A stretch of DNA of 5,548 bases, from positions 1-5,548 of the forward strand of contig CAVDAL010000048.1 in the NCBI GenBank assembly GCA_963606965.1. Direction: 5' to 3'. The first letter of the stretch is position 1. Every line of letters starts with the position of its first letter. Position numbers and translations under genes: made by a program. Source of the DNA: CAVDAL01 sp963606965. GTDB lineage: Bacteria > Actinomycetota > Coriobacteriia > Coriobacteriales > QAMH01. This document shows positions 1-4,927 of this stretch, in pieces. The notes beneath the pieces were generated by a model that was not told the DNA's origin, ran no database searches, and saw only the letters and a list, made by a program, of their open reading frames with translations.

Positions 1-515
1 CAAGTGGTAATGTATCAACTGCTGCACGTAATGCGCAGATGTATTCAATCTTGACATTTGTATGGTCTGAAGTTTGCAGAAGCCGTGTAAGTGGAAAGCC
101 GCTTAGGTTAGTAGTTGATGAAGCACACATGTTGCTAGGTTGTGATAATGATACTGCATCTGACACTGGTGCTTCTGCTATTGCAGCAGCACTTCTTGCA
201 ACAATTTCTCGCCGTGCTAGAAAATATAATTGCGGCCTAATGTTAGCTACTCAAAAATTATCTGATTTTACAGACGCGTCTGTTCGCCGTCATGGTGAAG
301 CACTAATTGAAAATAGTGCATACCAGATGGCTTTTGCAACAAAAAATATCACTCCTGTAATGGAGTTGATGCATATACCACTACAACAAGCTCGCAGACT
401 TCCATCATATGAGAGAGGTAGATGTATCTTTAAGGCAGGGAATGCAATGTGTGAGCTGCATGTTGAAGATACTCAAAGCGAGTGGGAATGGATAGGCAAG
501 GCAGAGGGCAAGTAG
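1..515 (+). CDS. VirB4-like conjugation ATPase, C-terminal part (5' end outside window)
   Basis: Cytoplasmic ATPase that powers a type IV secretion/conjugation channel; only the last 170 residues are visible. The reading frame is open from base 3 to the left edge, so the Met codon at base 39 is internal (it lies in RNAQMYS) and not the start. Numbering from the first visible codon, residues 34-43 (LRLVVDEAHM) are a Walker B strand with the Asp-Glu pair at 39-40. Residues 69-84 (SRRARKYNCGLMLATQ) match the Arg-rich helix followed by the ATQ sensor strand typical of the VirB4/TraC/HerA group. The tail (YERGRCIFKAG) fits the usual end of these proteins. The Walker A motif must lie upstream. The stop is 4 bases before the cell-wall hydrolase gene, as expected for one transfer operon. 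The family call is firm; VirB4 rather than a VirD4/HerA relative is supported mainly by that neighbour. Confidence 0.85.
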   Translation, partial: SGNVSTAARNAQMYSILTFVWSEVCRSRVSGKPLRLVVDEAHMLLGCDNDTASDTGASAIAAALLATISRRARKYNCGLMLATQKLSDFTDASVRRHGEALIENSAYQMAFATKNITPVMELMHIPLQQARRLPSYERGRCIFKAGNAMCELHVEDTQSEWEWIGKAEGK

Positions 516-519
516 GCTT

Positions 520-1587
520 ATGGCTGTTCAAATTGCTACTGGTGTTGCAAAAGCAGCAAAAGCTATTACCAGAGGTGCAAAAATTGCATCTACTGTAAAG
601 ACAGTATCATCAAAAAGTAGTGATAATGATACAAGCATTATCAAAATCATTTTAATAATTTTACTTGTTATGCTTTTAGCTCCAACAACTTTATATGGTG
701 CAGCTTCTGCGTCTGTATCTGCTTCAGGTAAGCTCCCTTCATGGATGAGCGCACAATTTGTGACAGCTGCATATAGTGCAAAAGAAAAATATGGCATTCC
801 AGTTTCTGCGGGACTGGGTCAGATGATTTTAGAAGCTGGTGTAGATATTAGTAATAATAAGATTGCAGCAGGTCATAATTATGGTGGTGTTAAATATGCA
901 AAACAAAGTGAAGCTTGTGGATATACTAAAACTAAAGATGGTAATAAGTATGCGGCGTTTGAAAGTGATGCAGCTTGGCTAAATTATTACTACAATGTCT
1001 TGCTTCAACAAGACAACTTCAAAACGCAAAGAGGTTATAAAGTAGGCTGCAAACAAAATAATCCTTATCAATTTTGGGTAGGTTTAGGTGAAGGTGGATA
1101 TTGTGAAGGCAATACAGGGGAGACCTATGCTAACAAAGTCAAAGCAGCAACAGAAAGTTTTCCAACACTGCAAGCTTTTGATTCACTAACTCTATCTCAA
1201 GCTCTAAGTTCAATTGTTGGGGGTAATGTTGGCGGCACTCTAACATCAGATGCACGAACAACAATTGTAAATGCTGCAATTTCACAACTTGGTGTTCCTT
1301 ATGTGTGGGGTGGAGAAACTCCAAATGTTGCACTAGATTGTAGCGGTCTTACAATGTATTGCTACAAGTGTGCTGGGATAAATATTCCACACTATACAGG
1401 CGATCAATTAAAAGCATCTAAAACACAAGTTGATGTAAAGGAAGCGCAAGCAGGAGACATCTTATATAAGGAAGGCCATGTAGCAATATATATAGGAAAC
1501 GGCAAATGTATTGAAGCTCCACATTCTGGTGCAGTTGTAAGAATATCTTCTGATATAAATAGGTTTACTAAAGCATTAAGATTTTAA
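520..1587 (+). CDS. Membrane-anchored bifunctional peptidoglycan hydrolase (glucosaminidase + NlpC/P60), VirB1-like
   Basis: Likely opens the cell wall locally so the conjugation channel can be built, the role of Tn916 Orf14/CwlT-type proteins. Residues 1-39 are a basic cytoplasmic segment and 40-60 (IIKIILIILLVMLLAP...) one membrane helix, placing the rest outside. Residues about 78-215 are a FlgJ-type glucosaminidase/lysozyme domain: GIPVSAGLGQMILEAG carries the probable catalytic Glu105, and a late YANKVKAA segment is typical of the family. After a linker, residues about 243-355 form an NlpC/P60 (C40) endopeptidase: Cys274 in DCSG, His320 in GHVAIYIG, and Glu332 twelve residues on. That Cys-His-Glu set resembles RipA rather than the Cys-His-His of Spr. 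Both active sites appear intact. The ATG at 520 follows the upstream stop by 4 bases, with an AGAGGG ribosome site at 503-508 inside the upstream gene. Domain assignment is strong; the exact sugar bond cleaved is not shown. Confidence 0.93.
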   Translation: MAVQIATGVAKAAKAITRGAKIASTVKTVSSKSSDNDTSIIKIILIILLVMLLAPTTLYGAASASVSASGKLPSWMSAQFVTAAYSAKEKYGIPVSAGLGQMILEAGVDISNNKIAAGHNYGGVKYAKQSEACGYTKTKDGNKYAAFESDAAWLNYYYNVLLQQDNFKTQRGYKVGCKQNNPYQFWVGLGEGGYCEGNTGETYANKVKAATESFPTLQAFDSLTLSQALSSIVGGNVGGTLTSDARTTIVNAAISQLGVPYVWGGETPNVALDCSGLTMYCYKCAGINIPHYTGDQLKASKTQVDVKEAQAGDILYKEGHVAIYIGNGKCIEAPHSGAVVRISSDINRFTKALRF

Positions 1588-1605
1588 AAATTTAAACTCA
1601 AATAC

Positions 1606-1621
1606 TATTAGCTTGCTAATA
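1606..1621. repeat. Perfect inverted repeat TATTAGC-TT-GCTAATA
   Basis: Seven-base arms around TT, 18 bases after the hydrolase stop codon. The downstream arm, as the nonamer TTGCTAATA (1613-1621), recurs at 1798-1806. It could be a weak transcription stop (AT-rich stem, no following T-run) or a protein-binding site; the recurrence slightly favours a binding site. Confidence 0.6.
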
Positions 1622-1639
1622 TTGTTATAAAAAAATACG

Positions 1640-1657
1640 CTATTAAGATAATAATAG
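1640..1657. repeat. Inverted repeat CTATTA-AGATAA-TAATAG
   Basis: Six-base arms with a six-base spacer. The spacer and right arm include GATAAT (1647-1652), a 5/6 match to a -10 box. The best -35-like hexamer upstream, TTGTTA at 1622-1627, is 19 bases away, so promoter activity is doubtful. If it were a promoter, this repeat would sit on its -10 like an operator. Confidence 0.45.
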
Positions 1658-1695
1658 TCCCCGTGAATTTAGCTTAATAGAAGTCCAGAAATTTA

Positions 1696-1726
1696 TAGAC
1701 TCTTGCCTTTGTCAAACTAGGGTCTA
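1696..1726 (+). other. Possible RNA hairpin in the intergenic region
   Basis: TAGACTCT (1696-1703) can pair with AGGGTCTA (1719-1726) over eight positions, one of them a G-U wobble, around a 15-nt loop. There is no T-run directly after it, so it is not a standard intrinsic terminator. It lies upstream of the best promoter candidate (1754-1783), so it would be transcribed only by read-through or from an earlier start. Confidence 0.4.
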
Positions 1727-1753
1727 GATAAAGTCATGCATTTTTGTCACAGG

Positions 1754-1783
1754 TTGAGGCTTAAATAAATCTCCATTTATATT
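1754..1783 (+). promoter_or_regulatory. Candidate promoter for the downstream four-gene operon
   Basis: TTGAGG (1754-1759, 4/6 match to TTGACA), an 18-base spacer and TATATT (1778-1783, 5/6 match to TATAAT). Transcription would begin near 1790, leaving a leader of about 60 bases before the ATG at 1853. The region is AT-rich, so chance matches are likely. A weaker alternative is TTGCCT (1703-1708) with GATAAA (1727-1732). Confidence 0.3.
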
Positions 1784-1852
1784 CTGTAGATTTTTTATTG
1801 CTAATAGCGGAAAATTTGAGAGTTTTGTTTTTTTAGAAGAAAGGAAATGTAG

Positions 1853-3304
1853 ATGGCAACAAAGAAAAATAAAGTGCTGATTTTTTGTGAGCCAATTTTA
1901 GAAGATGAAGTTTTATCACTTGTTGAAGAAAATGCAGAGATTGCCCATTCTGTTGATATGCAAGGAGTAATCAATGAAGCTTATTCAGACAATATTAAAA
2001 CTTTGATTCTTTTTGACAAAATGCCAAATGTCACAGATGGTGACTATATCGCTGCAGCTCGCACTCTATCTCCAGAAGGTATAAGGGTTTTACTTGTCTC
2101 AAAAGCAGAATATAGGCAAACACCTTCGATATTTTTCACAAGGCTTTTTGATGCAGGTTGCAAAGAAATTATCTGTCCTCCACAAGGACCTCTGTCTTGG
2201 ATGCAGCCGCTTGCAAAAGCAATTTATTCTCCAATTCCAGAAGAAGAAGTTTTGAAGCTATGCCAGCTGGCCGATGGGCAAAAAAGTGAAGCTAAGAAAG
2301 ATGATATTAAAGAGCAGACGCAAGCAGCTTCAGTGCTACAGATTGAAGAGGCAACTCAAGAGCAACTTGATGAAGTGACAAGACTTTATGATGCAGGTGA
2401 TATTTCGGACGAAATATTTTCGGCAGCGTCTTCGATGTCAAAATCTGAAACGCAGCACATCATCGAGATGGCGCAGCATGCTGAAAAAATCAGATTAGAC
2501 GCAGATGAAAATTTGCGTCAAGCTTACGAGCAAATGAAGCGCGATGCTAACTCACGCATTGGAAGAGTTGAATTTATCAACATCTGCCAAGGTTCTATGC
2601 GTGAAGGCTCAACACACCTGAGCCTTGGGATTGCAAGAGCACTTTCTTTGATCAATAAAAAAGTAGCTGTAGTTTTGCCAATGTATCACTTGCAGCAGCT
2701 TCGAGAAAATTATTCAAAGTGCCCATATGATGTTGAGCGCCAGTGCATGCGTATAAATAAAATCGATTTTTATGCAGGTGAAGCTCCAACGGCAGCACCT
2801 GATGGCTATGAGATTGTTATTTGTGATTTTGGGTGCGCTAAGTGGCTTGGTAGCGTTAGTGGCAAAGAAGAAATTAAAGCTGCACAAACAAAAGCAAACT
2901 TTTATAACGCGCACGTGAAAGTTTTATCCTCTTTTGTTGCGCCTACAGGGGATTGGTCTGCGCGAGCAAAAATCATGCGAAACATGAATAAAAAGGATTT
3001 AGATAGAACAACATTTGCTGTGTTTGGAATGCAGACAGAAGCGATGTTTGAAGCATACAAGCAAGATATATCTTCAGAGCATGGAAAAGTGCGTGTTGTA
3101 AATATTGGATATCTTCCATCACCTTTGATGTGTACATCAGTTTCACAAATTGATGATGGCGTTAAAAAAATTGCATCAATGGTACTTACAAAAAATGATT
3201 CAAAGAAATTATTTCCACAAGATATTGAAGAAGAAATAGAAGAGGCTGCAGAAGACTGTGCAAGAAAGAAGAGGGGCTTCTTTAATTTTGGGGGTGCTCA
3301 ATAA
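1853..3304 (+). CDS. Pseudo-receiver plus degenerate ParA/MinD-like (TadZ/CpaE-like) protein
   Basis: A 483-residue soluble protein with the domain order of TadZ/CpaE pilus-localisation proteins. Residues about 6-125 resemble a response-regulator receiver: strand KVLIFCEP, then TLILFDKMPNVTDG with Asp55 where the phospho-acceptor would lie, then RVLLVS, then DAGCKEIICPP. The conserved Lys before the last Pro is absent, hence pseudo-receiver. Residues 130-235 are charged and largely helical, a likely linker. Residues 237-445 look like a ParA/MinD fold: FINICQGSMREGSTHLSLGIARAL occupies the Walker A place but lacks both Lys residues (Gln246, Ser253), and YEIVICDFG resembles Walker B, so ATP hydrolysis is doubtful. 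The ATG has AAAGGA at 1840-1845; an earlier ATG at 1847 meets a stop at once. The role is inferred: positioning or regulating the membrane proteins encoded next, perhaps the transfer apparatus. The fold call is by motif reading only. Confidence 0.7.
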   Translation: MATKKNKVLIFCEPILEDEVLSLVEENAEIAHSVDMQGVINEAYSDNIKTLILFDKMPNVTDGDYIAAARTLSPEGIRVLLVSKAEYRQTPSIFFTRLFDAGCKEIICPPQGPLSWMQPLAKAIYSPIPEEEVLKLCQLADGQKSEAKKDDIKEQTQAASVLQIEEATQEQLDEVTRLYDAGDISDEIFSAASSMSKSETQHIIEMAQHAEKIRLDADENLRQAYEQMKRDANSRIGRVEFINICQGSMREGSTHLSLGIARALSLINKKVAVVLPMYHLQQLRENYSKCPYDVERQCMRINKIDFYAGEAPTAAPDGYEIVICDFGCAKWLGSVSGKEEIKAAQTKANFYNAHVKVLSSFVAPTGDWSARAKIMRNMNKKDLDRTTFAVFGMQTEAMFEAYKQDISSEHGKVRVVNIGYLPSPLMCTSVSQIDDGVKKIASMVLTKNDSKKLFPQDIEEEIEEAAEDCARKKRGFFNFGGAQ

Positions 3305-3306
3305 TG
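3290..3306 (+). promoter_or_regulatory. Ribosome-binding site and TAATG stop/start overlap
   Basis: GGGGGTG (3290-3296) pairs with the 16S tail over seven bases with one G-U wobble and lies 7 bases before the ATG at 3304. The stop TAA (3302-3304) shares its last A with the ATG, the usual arrangement for coupled translation and often for proteins made in fixed proportion. Confidence 0.75.
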
Positions 3307-3726
3307 CAAAAAAATATAAAAGCAAAAGATAACAACAGTGAAAATGAGATAGATGAGTGGTGTCCTGTATGGGGGAATCCTGATTCTGTCAAGGAAGATG
3401 AAGAAACAAATGATGGGTCTGACGGAAACCATGGTTTCCAAAAGACCCATGAAATAAATGACAAAAAGGGTCTTGACATTGAATCAGCTTCTACTGTATC
3501 AGGCGTTGGACTAACTGCTGAAGATGGCACACCTGTCATTATGGTTAATCAAGTTGTGTCAACTAGGTCTACAAAATCATTTTCAAATAGGCTGCGCCGA
3601 CTTAGGCGTAATGCAGCAGATTTTATCTGGTGGTTGATTGGTATTGTCATTGTATCCGCAGTCTTAAGCTGGCTGCTAAATGGGGGAGTAGATGTGATAC
3701 GCGACATTATCAATCATATGTTTTAA
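3304..3726 (+). CDS. Acidic protein with a single C-terminal membrane anchor, unknown function
   Basis: I do not recognise a family. The 140 residues divide into a very hydrophilic, mainly acidic part (1-60, with DEW and KEDEETNDGSD stretches), a short hydrophobic patch (TPVIMVNQVV, 76-85), a basic cluster (RLRRLRR, 96-102) and one membrane helix (107-125, FIWWLIGIVIVSAVLSWLL) followed by 15 residues. There is no signal peptide. By the positive-inside rule the basic cluster keeps the N-terminal part in the cytoplasm, giving a tail-anchored topology. The start overlaps the previous stop as TAATG, and GGGGGTG (3290-3296) inside the upstream gene is a good ribosome site, so translation is probably coupled. 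It may be the membrane tether of the ParA-like protein (inference). Codons 37-49 contain a large DNA palindrome. Confidence 0.75.
   Translation: MQKNIKAKDNNSENEIDEWCPVWGNPDSVKEDEETNDGSDGNHGFQKTHEINDKKGLDIESASTVSGVGLTAEDGTPVIMVNQVVSTRSTKSFSNRLRRLRRNAADFIWWLIGIVIVSAVLSWLLNGGVDVIRDIINHMF
3413..3450. repeat. 38-base interrupted palindrome inside the tail-anchored protein gene
   Basis: The centre, GGAAACCATGGTTTCC (3424-3439), is a perfect 16-base palindrome. On the same axis, outside three mismatched positions per side, ATGGGTCT (3413-3420) pairs with AGACCCAT (3443-3450). In all, 16 of 19 arm positions are complementary. The codons give DGSDGNHGFQKTH in the hydrophilic part of the protein. As RNA it would form a stable stem with an internal loop; as DNA it could be a dimer-binding site. 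Confidence 0.85.
3443..3474 (+). repeat. Alternative hairpin sharing the right arm of the palindrome
   Basis: AAGACCC (3442-3448) can also pair with GGGTCTT (3468-3474) across a 19-base spacer. The 3443-3448 segment can therefore join either the upstream arm (3415-3420) or this downstream one, but not both. Confidence 0.6.
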
Positions 3727-3757
3727 AAGCCAGTAAAAATAAATGGGAAAAAGTAAC

Positions 3758-3776
3758 GGGAAGGAAATTACTTATG
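3758..3776 (+). promoter_or_regulatory. Ribosome-binding site that sets the start of the type I membrane protein
   Basis: GGGAAGGAAA (3758-3767) holds AAGGA (3761-3765), 8 bases before the ATG at 3774. No comparable site precedes the in-frame ATG at 3630. This supports the shorter product beginning MSRKRQK. Confidence 0.8.
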
Positions 3777-4904
3777 AGTAGAAAAAGACAAAAAAGTCAA
3801 GGAAAAATTGGAAAAATATTATGTGTTTTTTCGATAACATGGTTTGCGCTAGCATCATATAATCTTGCAGCTTTTGCAGACCAAACACAATTATCCGATG
3901 ATGGAAACACATACACTATCACAAAAACTTATATGCAAAATGATGATGACGGCACGACTTCATTTGTCGAAGAGATTGAAGTTGATGGCAAAACATTTGT
4001 TTTGAAAAACAAAAATGCAGCATCTATTGATAAGTCTTATGTTCATCCCTCACGCATAGAAAAGATGACAGAGACTAAGAAAATCAATGCAGATGAGTTG
4101 AGCAAAGTTAAATCTATCTTTGATAAAACTAAGACTTATGACAAGGATGGATATAAGGGAACGCTTTCACAAGGCAAATATACATATGAGCCAATTTATC
4201 AATCAAATACACGTCAAGTTGATAAACGTATAGCTATTAAAAATTTGCCAAGCAATGATGTGAGCCAACTTTCACAAACAAAAGATTTTACAATTTCATC
4301 TGATACATCTTATGGTGCAACAACAAAAGCAACTCTAAAACTTTCAGATGTTTCATGGAAAGTCACGCAAAAAGACGAATATGGTATTCCAACAAAATAC
4401 ACAGCTTATCTTAATTATCGCGGCCAAGAAAAATATCTAGTAATCAAAGGCTATAGCGTCACTATGAACTATAAGGGAAAAGTGACTGCTGAAGAAAATC
4501 AAATGACAGTCACTGCAACTTATGTCAAAAAATCCCTTCCATGGTGGCAAGCAGCAGTTGCAGGTGCAGCCGCAGCAGCAGCTGCTGGAATTATTGCAAC
4601 TGTTATTTTGCGCCGCCGCCGCAGAGCAAGCGTAATTGAAGTGCAAGGAGAAAAAGAAAAAGTAATCGACAAGCTCAAAGTCAAAAAAGATGGCACGCAG
4701 TTAAACGTAAATATCCCAGAAGATATTGTTCTTGTATTAACGCCAGGAAATGAAACATGGTTAGAGATGCCGAAGTGCTATCTAGATGCTGGTTATACCT
4801 TAACAGTTACACAAAGCGAAAGTGATGGATCAATTACTACAGTATTTAGTGGTGCAAGCGAGCGCAGAGTACGTCTTGTAAATCCAATATCTGATGCTGA
4901 ATAG
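3774..4904 (+). CDS. Secreted type I membrane protein with extracellular and cytoplasmic domains, unknown function
   Basis: I do not recognise the family. The start chosen is the ATG at 3774, with AAGGA at 3761-3765 and a signal peptide directly after it. The frame is open back to 3630, but that would overlap the previous gene and bury the signal peptide. The 376-residue product has a signal peptide (1-35, basic MSRKRQK start, probable cut after AFA), an extracellular region (36-255) rich in Thr, Tyr, Lys and Asp with beta-strand-like alternation, a membrane helix rich in Ala (257-279), a stop-transfer run of five Arg (280-284) and a cytoplasmic tail of about 90 residues (285-376) that looks folded (IPEDIVLVLTPGNETWLEM). 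No LPXTG motif is present. A tail of that size suggests contact with a cytoplasmic partner, possibly the ParA-like or tail-anchored protein (inference). Confidence 0.8.
   Translation: MSRKRQKSQGKIGKILCVFSITWFALASYNLAAFADQTQLSDDGNTYTITKTYMQNDDDGTTSFVEEIEVDGKTFVLKNKNAASIDKSYVHPSRIEKMTETKKINADELSKVKSIFDKTKTYDKDGYKGTLSQGKYTYEPIYQSNTRQVDKRIAIKNLPSNDVSQLSQTKDFTISSDTSYGATTKATLKLSDVSWKVTQKDEYGIPTKYTAYLNYRGQEKYLVIKGYSVTMNYKGKVTAEENQMTVTATYVKKSLPWWQAAVAGAAAAAAAGIIATVILRRRRRASVIEVQGEKEKVIDKLKVKKDGTQLNVNIPEDIVLVLTPGNETWLEMPKCYLDAGYTLTVTQSESDGSITTVFSGASERRVRLVNPISDAE
4576..4622 (+). repeat. Trinucleotide runs coding the Ala-rich helix and Arg stop-transfer run
   Basis: A CAGCAGCTGCTG palindrome (4576-4587) lies within the Ala codons, and four consecutive CGC codons (4611-4622) precede an AGA codon to give five Arg. 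Such runs can slip during replication, but here they are explained by the protein sequence. Confidence 0.6.
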
Positions 4905-4927
4905 ATAAGGGAAAAGGAGATAAAAAG

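Larger units (their letters stand above)
1588..1852. other. AT-rich intergenic region between two operons, rich in inverted repeats
   Basis: This 265-base gap separates the hydrolase gene from the pseudo-receiver/ParA-like gene and is the only sizeable non-coding stretch here. No convincing ORF lies in it. It contains TATTAGC-TT-GCTAATA (1606-1621), CTATTA-6-TAATAG (1640-1657), a 31-nt hairpin (1696-1726), ATAAAT-4-ATTTAT (1765-1780) and GCTA-A-TAGC (1800-1808). The hexamer CTATTA or its complement occurs five times (1605, 1640, 1652, 1675, 1802). No stem is followed by a clear T-run on the plus strand, so a standard terminator for the upstream operon is not evident. The region most likely carries a promoter and regulatory sites for the downstream genes (inference). 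Confidence 0.7.

Noticed and set aside
1606..1632. Intrinsic terminator after the hydrolase gene
   Set aside because: The stem is AT-rich and is followed by TTGTTATAAAAAAA rather than a T-run, so it does not meet the usual pattern; kept only as an inverted repeat.
1736..1768. Ten-codon leader peptide beginning ATG CAT TTT
   Set aside because: No proper ribosome site, no run of regulatory codons and no following terminator/antiterminator pair.
3473..3500. Internal promoter with a perfect TTGACA
   Set aside because: The only -10-like hexamer at suitable spacing (TGTATC, 16 bases) matches 3 of 6 positions, and the site is within a gene; probably chance.
528..3539. Minus-strand open frames opposite the hydrolase, ParA-like and tail-anchored genes
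   Set aside because: They lie wholly or almost wholly opposite strong coding frames with clear domains and have no recognisable motifs.
3630..3773. Upstream extension of the type I membrane protein frame to an ATG at 3630
   Set aside because: It would overlap the tail-anchored protein gene by 97 bases, lacks a good ribosome site and would hide a clear signal peptide that begins at the ATG at 3774.
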